Source: Smittium mucronatum (lineage: Eukaryota; Kickxellomycota; Harpellomycetes; Harpellales; Legeriomycetaceae). From it: 10,799 bases of DNA. The notes beneath the pieces are model-generated. The model was given only the letters and a program-made list of their open reading frames with translations. It was not told the origin of the DNA and did not search any database. The translations under genes and the position numbers were made by a program. The stretch lies in NCBI GenBank assembly GCA_001953115.1, contig LSSL01006004.1, positions 1 through 10,799 of the forward strand, written 5' to 3'. Of the stretch, positions 1-7,905 are shown piece after piece (position 1 is the first letter of the stretch; every line of letters starts with the position of its first letter).

Positions 1-1349
1 TTGTAAAAGAAATTATTTAAATTTAATATCTTAGAAAATATAAGTTCACCTATATTATCTAAAAAAGTGTTTATTATTTTACAATAAGAAATTTTAAAAT
101 AGTTATTTGATATAGGATTAATCCATAGTTAATACAAAGAGAACGACCAAGTTTATGAAAATGATAAGGAAATATGGATTTTCTTTGTATATTTTTATGA
201 GTAAAATTTATCTAGGAATCAATTTAATTGAAATTTTAACATTGTATTACTAAGGTCTAAACTATTTTTTTTGGTTTTTTAATTTTTTTTGAATATAACT
301 TACTTTAAAAAAATTTTAATTTGTAAGATTATTTTATAAAATACTATTTTTAAAATTTTAGACATTAAAATTAATATTAAATCGATAAAAAGAACAGATA
401 AAATATAAAAAATATTATCTTTTTTTTCCTGGGATATTTTTTTTTATTAATATAAGCCTATGTAAGTTTTAGTATAAAAACTCTTTCCTTTATTCTATTT
501 TTTTTATGCTAATTTAAAATAAAAATACAAAAAAAAAATTATTCTAGTCCTTTTTTCATTTAAATTTTCATCATTTAATATTATCATGAATAAAATTTTT
601 TAGACAATTTTTTAAAATCAATTTGTTTGAATATATTTTTATTAGGTGGTAGCTAAATATTTTGTGTATTTTTTTTAAAAAAACTTGATTTTAGTTTATT
701 CTTATTGATTTTTTCATGAATAAATGTTTTTTTAAAAAAAAAATGAAACAAAATATTAGGAAAAACATTTACTTTATGAACTGTCATTAAATCCAAAATT
801 GCTCTTATTTTTAAATTAATAATACCTCAAATATTCTTATAACAAGTAATACTCAGCAAAAAAAACCTTTATAAAAAAATTCTTAAATTGATACCCTTGA
901 TCAAAAAATAGCCGAAATACATCTATATAATTCAATAAAACTAAAATCAAATACCGAGAAAGAACATTTTTCAAATTTTAGGTTGTTTTATTCTAGAATT
1001 TTAAGGGAGTATTTTTTTTAATAAATTTATTTGCTTATTAAATATTAATTTTCATTTTCGGCTTAATAATTAATAATTTTTTTTTAATATCATTTTCACC
1101 TGGAGCTTAATTTTTTGATTATTTTATTTGGAATTTTTTTTTCCTTAGTATTTTTTCCTAATTTATTAAATTTTTATTATTGGGGGCTTATCATTACTTT
1201 TAAAAAAAAATTCAGAAATTAAAGCATCGATATACTTAAAAATCTTAATTTACACTTTTGCTTTTCTAGATTTTTTTTATAATCCTTTAACTTTATATTA
1301 TATTCTTAATTTTGTATTGATTAATATTTTGTACAAATAAAATATCAAA
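1..1349. other. AT-rich DNA without a supported gene
   Basis: Very AT-rich, with many A- and T-runs and dense stops in all frames. The only hint of coding is at about 121-210 on the plus strand, where a short frame reads YKENDQVYENDKEIWIFFVY. It is too short to call a gene. I see no repeats, RNA genes or inverted repeats of note. Confidence 0.6.
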
Positions 1350-1496
1350 ATGAGTTTGATGTATAATAGATGGAAATTGAAAGATAAACGGGAGATAGTT
1401 AATCTAAAAAAAATTTTTTTTTTATATCATTTTTTCTTCTTTATTAATAAATATATTAATAAAAAATATAGTGTTAGTACTTTGTTAGAAATCTGA
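1350..1496 (+). pseudogene. Short frame resembling the start of the MULE transposase
   Basis: A 48-codon frame begins MSLMYNRWKLKDKRE. The broken transposase begins MSLMMKRYKIRDE. Over the first twelve codons, M, S, L, M, R, K and D are shared and Trp/Tyr, Leu/Ile and Lys/Arg are conservative pairs. The DNA shares AAAATGAGTTT-ATG with the transposase start. After about residue 16 the frame turns into low-complexity Phe/Lys/Asn and the likeness ends. It could be the front edge of a second, nearly erased copy on the opposite strand, or a chance match. No downstream MULE motif was found on the plus strand after it. Confidence 0.3.
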
Positions 1497-2540
1497 TAAA
1501 TATTTAAATATTTTTCTATTCCTAAATTATCACCATCATTATTAAAATTCAAAAAATTTACTTTTAATTTATTATTTATAATTACTCTTTTTTTGAAATT
1601 CTTACTAGCGAAAAGATTATTTTATGTCTATAATAATAAGAAAAAAATCATAAATTCAAATTATACAATATTTTAAAATTTCAAAACCCTGTTATTTTTC
1701 CGCCATGAAATATAGCTTTTAAATTAAAAAATCTTTGGTATATCTCATTTATTATGCCATTATTTGATATGCTTTTATTTAATTTTAAACGGATGAATAT
1801 ATTTCAATTAAAATTTTAGAATTAAAGTAAATAGATAAGATATAACGCTTAAAAAAAATAGCGTGATATTTTACTAGTTTTTTTTTTGTAAAGACTTATA
1901 TTTATCTGAAGAATTATATATTGAAATTCTTTATTTCTATTTTATGCAAGTTTAATGGTTTTAGCGAATAATGCTACTATTTCAGATACAATCTTCATTA
2001 TAAATTTTTTGGAAATAATTTGACCTATTCGGTGGCTTTTTAATTTTTTATCAATTTATAGGTGAAAATAAATCAAAGTTTCTATGCAATTCTGGTTTTT
2101 TCTCTAAAAAAGCATTATCTTTTCTCTTAAAATCTTATTTTTTGCCTTAAATTAATATAGTTTTGATACTGTACCGTTAGCTTTTTCCATTTTGTGAAAT
2201 AATCATTTTGTTTCATGAAAAAAAAAAAAAAAATTATAGTAATTAAAATTATTCATTAATATTTTTTGGCGATTTTCGACTGGTTTATAACTCTTTTTGG
2301 GAACTGCTAAATTTTAGTCGCTTTTTTGCTAAATGCACATCGTAAAATTTATATTAAATTTATTTGGCTTATTTAATCTTACGTATTCTATTATTTCCTT
2401 GGTTAAAAATTTAGTCTAAAAAATCCCATTAATTGAAATAACAAGGAAAGATGATTTAAAATTTTGTGTACTTTGCCATTTTCTTTGAACTAAAAAAGAT
2501 CCTAAATATTTATAGATATTTTATTTTTTTATAAAAATGG
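1497..2540. other. AT-rich DNA without a supported gene
   Basis: Apart from the 16-A run at 2218-2233 and a small hairpin (ACGCT 1845-1849 with AGCGT 1860-1864), nothing stands out. No MULE motif could be found that would continue the short transposase-like frame at 1350. Confidence 0.6.
2218..2233 (+). repeat. 16-A homopolymer
   Basis: An unbroken run of sixteen A residues, the longest homopolymer noticed in the window. It could be neutral slippage or the tail of an old reverse-transcribed insertion; no target duplication or retroelement sequence is visible next to it. Confidence 0.8.
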
Positions 2541-3130
2541 ATTGCTTAACCCTCCTCAAATATCTATGTTACTATCCCATCGAGAATAATAATCGATTCC
2601 AATCCAACCCTAAAAATGAAGCTCTAAATTTATCAACTTTAAAATAACTATTCAAAATCTTCAAAACTTCAAATCTGTTATAACCCATTCTTAAAATATC
2701 CAATTCTGGTCTACTCTTATTCTTCCAAAACTCGAGTCTTGACTATACCAATTCTATCCAACCACAAGTCAATATTATTCTTAGCGTCCCTTTCTACAAA
2801 CTGAATCACAACCCCGATAACGTAAAATTAATACCCGTCTGATAGCAATATATAATTTTTAAACTGATATTTTACCAATGTGAAAATTTGAATAAGCCTT
2901 GTTCAAAATCTTCTCCACCGGAAACCAGAAGCACAAAAAATCTACCAAGCTTAATATCAGCACTAATTTCAGTCTTCTCGAACTAAAGTAAGATCTGATA
3001 TCAATTTTTAAACCTTAAAACCTTTCTATTTAAAATAATAACCCTTATTTTCCTCAAAAGATTACAGATTATATCTTGCATGCACCACTCTGGTTCAATC
3101 ATTATCATATCTAAAATTCCAGATATAATT
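2541..3130. other. GC-richer, C-skewed island; possible decayed minus-strand gene
   Basis: This stretch reaches about 30-38% G+C, well above its surroundings, and on the plus strand C is about three times as common as G (for example 18 C and 5 G in 2761-2820). Both edges are fairly sharp. No family is recognisable. On the minus strand, one frame gives protein-like runs such as EISADIKLGRFFVLLVSGGE (around 2970-2910) and MGYNRFEVLKILNSYFKVDK (2688-2629), and a neighbouring frame gives VERDAKNNIDLWLDRIGIVK (around 2796-2736). This could be a frameshifted wreck lying downstream of the MULE on the same strand. A plus-strand frame from 2549 is also fairly open, so the strand is unsure. It could equally be a non-coding repeat. 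Confidence 0.35.
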
Positions 3131-3284
3131 AGGCTTTTAATTTTCCAATGATATAATTTCTAGTTTTATTTAGCAGTGTTTTCTTTTCTAAAACTTTATT
3201 GTATTTAACTCTATCAATAAGTTTTATTAACAATAAACATTCAATAATTCATTTTATTTGAAAACCGTATAAACGTTTTTTTTT

Positions 3285-3303
3285 TTCAAACAAATTGTTT
3301 GAA
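3285..3303. repeat. 19-bp near-perfect palindrome
   Basis: TTCAAACAA (3285-3293) and TTGTTTGAA (3295-3303) are exact reverse complements around a single central A. It lies about 400 bp beyond the 3' end of the transposase and just beside a T-run. It could be a protein-binding site, part of an element end, or chance; nine-base arms are at the edge of what this much AT-rich sequence yields at random. Confidence 0.5.
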
Positions 3304-3477
3304 GCAAAATGAGTTTAAATAACTTGAGATTGCTAAAACAAAGCACAGATTATTTTTCTCATAAAATAAATATACATCAATTTTCATTATGTTAATTATA
3401 GATAAATTCATATCATCTTGTGCAAAATCGATAAAAGAATCTTCTATTTTTGTAATAAAAAATCCTATATAATCTTT

Positions 3478-3529
3478 ATAGCCAAAAAATCAAAAAAAAA
3501 ATATATATTTTGGATAAAAATGTGGCTAT
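3478..3529. repeat. Inverted repeat around an AT core
   Basis: ATAGCCA (3478-3484) and TGGCTAT (3523-3529) are exact reverse complements enclosing an A-run and AATATATATT. The RNA or single strand could fold back on itself. It sits in the 3' flank of the MULE transposase. No function is indicated, and a role in the element ends is only a possibility. Confidence 0.35.
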
Positions 3530-3705
3530 TTTGAATAATAAAACAAAAAGATTCGTGTTAAAATGCTCAAAAATTTATCAGCAATCTTTCATTTAAACTT
3601 TTATACTTTAATTTTAGAAAAAAGGTAGAAATGATATTATATTATGATAATGAATCTGTAATTTTAAATTTTTTATCCTGAAAAAATATTGGCTTCTAAT
3701 ATTAG

Positions 3706-3872
3706 TTATTTTTTTCTGAGTGGTGACTTGTGACTGGTGCAAGTTCTAATGTTATGGCCAGTATTCCCACAAAATCCGCATTTTTTAGCCGTAGATTTAT
3801 CGATGAATTCAAAATATGACAGATTCCTTTTAGTCGATTATAATTAAACCTTTTTTTATTTTTTGGTCTCCC
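3706..3872 (-). other. Transposase C-terminal GRP motif and CCHC zinc knuckle
   Basis: The C-terminal tail has the basic motif GRPKNKK (3872-3852), then a frame change near 3842 caused by one missing base, then STKRNLSYFE and KKCGFCGNTGHNIRTC. The last is a perfect CX2CX4HX4C zinc knuckle, with ligands at 3780-3778, 3771-3769, 3756-3754 and 3741-3739. GRP followed by a (T/S)KR-x-x-S-x-FE block and this knuckle is the standard MULE ending. The frame closes at TAA 3708-3706 after TSHKSPLRKK, so I take that as the true end of the gene. A simple ORF call over 3702-3923 runs through in the wrong frame and misses the knuckle. Confidence 0.88.
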
Positions 3873-4139
3873 ACTTGTACTCAATGGATTATGAGGATTA
3901 AGGATTGGTGATCTCATATTCAAAAATTTAGAAAATCTTTTAAATTCAACCTCTTTCAGATATTCTGGGAGCTCGAAATCTTTTTTATAATATTCGCCAA
4001 GCTCTATTTTTTATTTAGTTTCAATTGGGATTTGGGTTTCTAAATCGAAAATTCTTATTGAATTTTGTTTTTTAAGAATCCAGAATTCATCTATTTCTAA
4101 TATATTTATCATTGTTCCTTTTTTGACATGTTTTATTAT

Positions 4140-4190
4140 TTCATGTAAACACGGGAGACCCATAGTTCTTCTAAAGGTATTACCGCATTT
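4140..4190 (-). other. Transposase SWIM-type zinc finger
   Basis: SWIM fingers (CxC...CxH) follow the DDE core in most MULE transposases. The segment KCGNTFRRTMGLPCLHEI carries the diagnostic GLPCxHE, with Cys at 4151-4149 and His at 4145-4143, plus an upstream Cys at 4187-4185. Only one cysteine is present where the canonical motif has two. Either the second was lost or this subgroup uses a shorter form, and the sequence alone does not decide. The reading frame is intact here, running from the catalytic Glu to a TAA at 4013-4011. Confidence 0.85.
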
Positions 4191-4451
4191 GGAAGAGGTT
4201 ATATCTTCGGTTTCTTTCAAAACTATCTGATATTGTTCCTCTATTTTTCTTAATGCATAAACAGATATTTTATATAATATATTCCTGTAGATGATTCTTT
4301 GAAGATAATGCGGAACCTTTTGTAAATCAGATGCTAAACTTAACTCTATGATGTTGTAATTGTTTTCTACGATCAAATTTATGCCTTCGAAAACTTTTAA
4401 AAAATCTCCAGTTGAAACTCCCAAATATTTTTTTAGTGCAGAATGTGCACC

Positions 4452-4982
4452 TTCTGCTCTTAGATGTATTTTGGATACCATAATGCATATACTGGTCAAT
4501 TCATTTTCCTTTAAACTTTTCTTTATACGGAATCCATGTTCTATTAATGTATTCTTGGAACTCCTTGTGGACTGATATTTGTAAATTGAACTCGTAAAAT
4601 TTTCTTTGATAAGTCGAATCATGTTGAGAATTTAATAAATTATACCAAAAGTTAATTATTTCTTTTTTTTCTTGCTCTAGGATGTTATATTTTTTCATTT
4701 TAGATTTAACGTTTTTTTTTATGTGCCATAGGCACAATGTGTTTTTACTTTCGGGGAAATCATTTTCTAAGGAGTTCATTAGTGCTAATTCTCAATCAGT
4801 AAGTATCACTTTTGGGCAGTCTAAGTGTATAAATACCTCTCTAAACCTTTTGTGAGCCCATTATAATATTCCTCAGTTTCACATCTCATAAAGCAGAAAC
4901 ACGAATATAAGGTTTTCGATGTAGAAATTCCAACAACCTGTAGAATTAGAATCTCAAACTTGTTAGTTTTATAAGCGCAGTC
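4452..4982 (-). other. MULE DDE catalytic core, all three acidic residues kept
   Basis: The core is read in three pieces. The first (same frame as 5294-5031) holds IFPMDCAYKTNKFEILILQ and LYSCFCFMRCETEEYY; its Asp codon is 4982-4980. After loss of one base near 4861, the second frame gives WAHKRFREVF, CPKVILTD with Asp 4797-4795, a TGA in place of the usual basic residue, ELALMNSLENDFPES and the CLWHI motif (Cys 4734-4732, His 4725-4723). A TGA at 4503-4501 sits where the family has Trp, before IDQYMHYGIQNTS. One extra base near 4462 restores the first frame at RAEGAHSALKKYLGVS, with Glu codon 4454-4452. Spacing of about 62 and 114 residues between the acids fits MULE DDE domains. Apart from the lesions, the motif residues look uneroded. 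Confidence 0.9.
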
Positions 4983-5337
4983 CATTGGAAATATATCTAG
5001 GTTTTTTCTGGTTAGTTCAATGCTTGTTTAAAGTAAAAATAGAAGAAAGTAAATCTCTCCACTTTCTTCTGTTTTGTGCCTAGTAAATTTATTTTTTTCA
5101 TTGAGTATGTCGAAAAGTGCTTGTATGGGGGCTCTAATATTTGAATTTTCTATTTTGTTTTTTTGTATTTCATTGTATTTTTTTTGGGATACAGAACATT
5201 CTGGATATTTTTTTCGGATATTAGTTAAAATTTCTCTCAGAGCTGCACCTGATTCACAAGAGTAGGGTATCATGGATTTTTTATTTGAAATCAAAATTCT
5301 GCTTTTGTAAATATTTACTGCCTCCTTTTCTAGCTGA

Positions 5338-5626
5338 TCATTATATTATTCGTTTATGATTTTATAAATACAGTCTTTATTCTCGTTTTTCATAACTTAA
5401 ACCATGAATGGGGATTGATTTTTTTTTCATTCCCGATCTTCTTTTACCTTCATAATTGTTTATAGTTGGTTTTTCTATATATTCTTCCAGACTTTTCACA
5501 AAAAATATAAACAATACATTTATTGGAGTTTTCAATTTTTATGTTGAATTTTTGTTTTTTAAATTCTTACACAGGATCAGTTATCAACTCATCTCTTATC
5601 TTGTATCTTTTCATCATTAAACTCAT
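5338..5626 (-). other. Transposase N-terminal FAR1-like DNA-binding region (decayed)
   Basis: FAR1/WRKY-GCM1-type domains at the front of MULE transposases bind the element ends through zinc held by Cys and His. Here the block starts with MSLMMKRYKIRDE and continues after a TAA (5569-5567) to VYIFCEKSGRIYRKTNYKQ in the same frame. A one-base shift then leads to GKRRSGMKKK, SIPIHGLSYEKRE and RLYL-NHK. These match the family order of Cys-x-x-x-Gly, a basic stretch, a CPF-like block, then W-x-L-x-V and HNH. The CPF cysteine reads as SIP, the Trp position is a TAA (5379-5377), another TAA follows at 5364-5362, and the HNH reads NHK. This is the worst-damaged part of the gene. The assignment rests on motif order and spacing, so it is less secure than the catalytic core. 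Confidence 0.65.
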
Positions 5627-5638
5627 TTTTGAAACTTA

Positions 5639-6999
5639 AGAGTATTGATAGTGATAGTATAATTTTTATTAGTTTTACTAAAAGGTGAATTCAAATTTCT
5701 ATTAATCCAGAAATATTTTGATTGTATAGATATTTAATTTTTGATTTTTTTTAAAATATATCATAAATTGTACAACCCAATAGGATTTGAATATATTTTT
5801 TACAGTATATTTTAGCAAAAAAGTGACGTACATTTAGCAATTCCCCTCTTTTTTTATGTTATCTTTTATTAAAAATAACTTTTAAAAGAATAACATAAAT
5901 TAATTAAAATAAAATATATTGATTTATAATATCATATATTACAACAAAAAAATAATTCCAAATATCAATGCAATAACTATTTACTTCAAAAATGTAAAAA
6001 ATATGTATTTAAAGATATAACAAGTATATATTTGTTCATATTTGCATTTAATTTTATAAAATCCAAGTTAATAAAGATTATTATCGATAAAAATAAAAAA
6101 TTATGGGATGTTTAATTTTTTTGGAAAATAAAAATCAGGATTTTATTAGTTTAGAAATTATCTAATAAATTTTAATCTTGAATAAATTTAACAATTGTAG
6201 ATCTTTTTCCAAATCTATATAAAGATATAAATCCGCATGAGTATTTTGATTTTAATTAATAAAAAATTTAACAATAAATTGATTCACCTTTACTTACTTT
6301 TTCTTTTAAGACTATTTAAAAGTCTCTAAAACCATCTGAGCTAAATTGATTAGACAAAAAAAAATACACCTTATTAAATTATTCAATTTAATAAACCATT
6401 TAAATTTCCTAAAAAATATGATATTGTTAACTGTATTGATTTAAGTATCAATTATTATTATTCTCAGATTTAAATCAGCAGATAACATCACTAAAAACTA
6501 GGCGAAAAAAACAGCAGTAAAAAAATTTGCAATTTATTTAAAACATTGATTTTCTTAATTCTATTAAAATCATTTGCTCGTATACTACTGTGTAACTAAT
6601 GGAAATTAAAGTCATATATACCACACGATATACCTTACCATGCATTGCAACAAGTAGGCTGTATGAGTGAAAAGACATAAAGTCGTGAATTAAGCTCGAA
6701 AAAAATTTTAAAAAACTCATTTAGATTGTTACTTTCCTAATTAGAGTCTATTTTTAACAAGATTAATAAAATTTATACGCGTATATATTTAATTTCGATA
6801 TTTCTGACGCTAATTTTATACATCAAGTGATAAATGCAGTAAAATCGTTTGCCCTAAAGTTTATTTACTGATCGCTCAGTTAGCTCTAGATAATTCATCG
6901 ATTACGATTCGATAATAATGTTCAAAAATTTTACTTGTATTGTTCCTTTGTATCTATAATCTTGAGATTCTGTTATTACACCTTAACTAAATTAAAGAA
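5639..6999. other. AT-rich upstream flank of the transposase
   Basis: This should contain the promoter and one terminal inverted repeat of the MULE, but neither can be recognised. From about 6560 to 6960 the G+C content rises slightly. There, a 60-codon minus-strand frame (6720 to 6538, beginning MSFLKFFSS) and a broken plus-strand frame (PHDIPYHALQQVGCMSEKT around 6623-6680) overlap. Neither shows a family motif, and frames this long are expected by chance here. Confidence 0.5.
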
Positions 7000-7040
7000 G
7001 CATCTGTGGGATTTTAATATGGATAAATCTTTTCAGATGC
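7000..7040. repeat. Nested hairpin, 7-bp and 5-bp stems
   Basis: GCATCTG (7000-7006) pairs with CAGATGC (7034-7040). Inside it, GATTT (7010-7014) pairs with AAATC (7025-7029) around a ten-base loop. The outer stem has four G-C or C-G pairs, unusual in a region this poor in G+C. It lies about 220 bp before the possible gene start at 7261. It may be a structured RNA element or chance. Confidence 0.4.
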
Positions 7041-7192
7041 ATAACATAAGCATTTAAACCAAAAAAATATATTTCACACATAGGATTATATATATCAACT
7101 ATTTTTTTAAAAACTAAATGTAAATAAATAAACTTGGTATCTCATTACCAGTTTCTTGAATACATTAAACTTTGGAATATATTTATATATAC

Positions 7193-7264
7193 ATGTTGAA
7201 GTTTTGGTTAAGCTCTTTCCGTCTTTCAGGGTTCTCAGTGTTACACTCTGATGGAGCACCATGA
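7193..7264 (+). other. GC-richer leader-like segment with a foldable stem before the 7261 frame
   Basis: This patch is about 45% G+C over 7206-7260, the richest short run in this part of the window. GCTC (7212-7215) can pair with GAGC (7254-7257), and GGT (7206-7208) with ACC (7258-7260), with a three-base bulge between. Inside, AGTGT-T-ACACT forms a small perfect hairpin (7237-7247). A 23-codon frame from ATG 7193 (beginning MLKFWLSSFRLSGF) also spans it and overlaps the ATG at 7261 by four bases. It could be a remnant of coding sequence, a 5' leader, or a small structured RNA. It matches no snRNA, tRNA or ribozyme consensus that I know. Confidence 0.3.
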
Positions 7265-7905
7265 ATAAGTTTAAAATATATATGGTGTTTTTTATGTTTT
7301 TATTTTTACTATTAAGGTATGAGGAAACAAAACTAGAAGAAAATTTGTAGTTTTTATAAAATGTAAAAATTTAAATTATGGAAAATATTTTAGTCTGGGA
7401 ACACTTATTTGAGCATTATCTTAATATAGTCTTTTTTATTTTTATAATTAACCTCAGCACTGTACAGATATCAAATTTTTTCGTTTTAATGCATTTTCTT
7501 AAAATTTTCAAAAAAAAACAAAAAAAATTCTGCACTTTCTTTAAACAAGGCTTTTTTCCTTTTAAATAGTTATTTATTTTATTAGTTATACCTATTAGAA
7601 TCAAACGTTTAGAATTTACCCTTTTGTCTTATTATTATTCATTTATTCTTTTGAATGCTAATTTCTTAAGATTTCCATTTATGCTATTATTTTTAAGAGA
7701 TTTGATCGTCAGTTGTGACTTTTTCAGTCCGAAAATATTCGAAATATCAATGCGGCATGAATTAGTTAGGCTTCAGATGGTAATGATATGCATTTATCAC
7801 AGTTTTATATGCTATATCATGGTATTGCATATAAACTTCGAAATATATATGGGTGTAAATTTCCATCCTAAATTAAGGACATTTTTCAAAATAAATCTTA
7901 TCTGA
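7261..7905 (+). pseudogene. Possible dead secreted-protein gene (unrecognised)
   Basis: I do not recognise this sequence. Starting at ATG 7261, one frame runs 214 codons to a TGA at 7903-7905 with only four internal stops: TAG 7348, TAA 7357, TAA 7372 and TAG 7567 (first base of each). In DNA of this composition about fifteen to twenty would be expected. The first residues, MNKFKIYMVFFMFLFLLL then RYEETKLEE, look like a signal peptide: a basic start, a hydrophobic core and a polar continuation. Later parts include VWEHLFEHYLN and MRHELVRLQMVMICIYHSF. Much of it is Phe/Ile/Lys-rich, which AT-rich DNA gives by chance, and there is no family motif. It may be a decayed gene for a secreted or membrane protein. 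Under a ciliate-type code (TAA and TAG as Gln) it would be fully open, but the Gln codons of the transposase argue against such a code here. Confidence 0.33.

Larger units (their letters stand above)
3706..5626 (-). pseudogene. Mutator-like element (MULE) transposase, broken by stops and frameshifts
   Basis: A MULE transposase cuts and pastes its own element with a DDE (RNase H-like) nuclease core. Reading down the minus strand, the ATG at 5626-5624 (MSLMMKRYK) has an in-frame TAA just upstream at 5638-5636, which supports this start. In order follow a FAR1-like N-terminal domain (FCEKSGRIYRK), a helical stretch (RAPIQALFDIL), catalytic Asp in MDCAYKTN (codon 4982-4980, about residue 215), catalytic Asp in VILTD (4797-4795, about 277), CLWHIKKNV, catalytic Glu in RAEGAHSALKKYL (4454-4452, about 391), the SWIM motif GLPCLHEI, GRPKNKK and a zinc knuckle, ending at TAA 3708-3706. 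About 640 codons is a normal full length. Stops lie at 5569, 5379, 5364, 5030, 4794, 4503 and 4013 (first base of each codon). Frame changes lie near 5465, 5350, 4861, 4462 and 3842. It cannot make a working protein. The family call is very secure; the exact lesion positions are by eye. Confidence 0.93.
3706..5626 (-). mobile_element. Decayed Mutator-like DNA transposon (internal region; ends not found)
   Basis: The transposase remnant defines the minimum extent of a class II DNA transposon of the Mutator/MULE superfamily. The family normally has terminal inverted repeats, often long, and makes target duplications of about 8-11 bp. Neither was found by eye in roughly 500-700 bp on each side, so the true element is probably longer than the interval given. 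The coding remnant is about 30% G+C, against roughly 10-20% in the flanks, as expected for a younger insertion in neutrally decaying AT-rich DNA. Without a functional transposase the copy could move only if a relative elsewhere supplied the enzyme, which this window cannot show. Confidence 0.8.

Noticed and set aside
121..210. Short plus-strand frame YKENDQVYENDKEIW
   Set aside because: Only about 25 codons between stops; not enough to separate decayed coding from chance.
2577..2605. Integrase-like string IGIDYYSRW in one minus-strand frame
   Set aside because: It resembles a retroelement integrase motif, but it is only nine residues with a stop just before it, no other integrase motif nearby, and a different frame over the same bases is more open.
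3702..3923. 73-codon minus-strand ORF as a separate small protein
   Set aside because: Its first part carries the GRPKNKK tail of the transposase. After about 3842 it reads the wrong frame across the zinc knuckle, so it is a frameshift product.
4360..4575. 71-codon plus-strand ORF
   Set aside because: Antisense to the transposase Glu-containing region, without any motif of its own.
5074..5265. 63-codon plus-strand ORF
   Set aside because: Antisense shadow of the transposase segment before the first catalytic Asp.
6538..6720. 60-codon minus-strand ORF starting MSFLKFF
   Set aside because: A frame this long is expected a few times by chance in this window, and no family motif is present.
6874..6889. 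tRNA D-arm-like GCTCAGTTAGCTC
   Set aside because: No acceptor stem, anticodon arm or properly spaced T-arm could be built around it.
7248..7254. Hammerhead-ribozyme-like CTGATGG
   Set aside because: The conserved CUGANGA box is not met and no stem II with a following GAAA can be formed.
7416..7604. 62-codon minus-strand ORF
   Set aside because: Antisense to the plus-strand stop-poor frame and Lys/Ile-rich with no motif.
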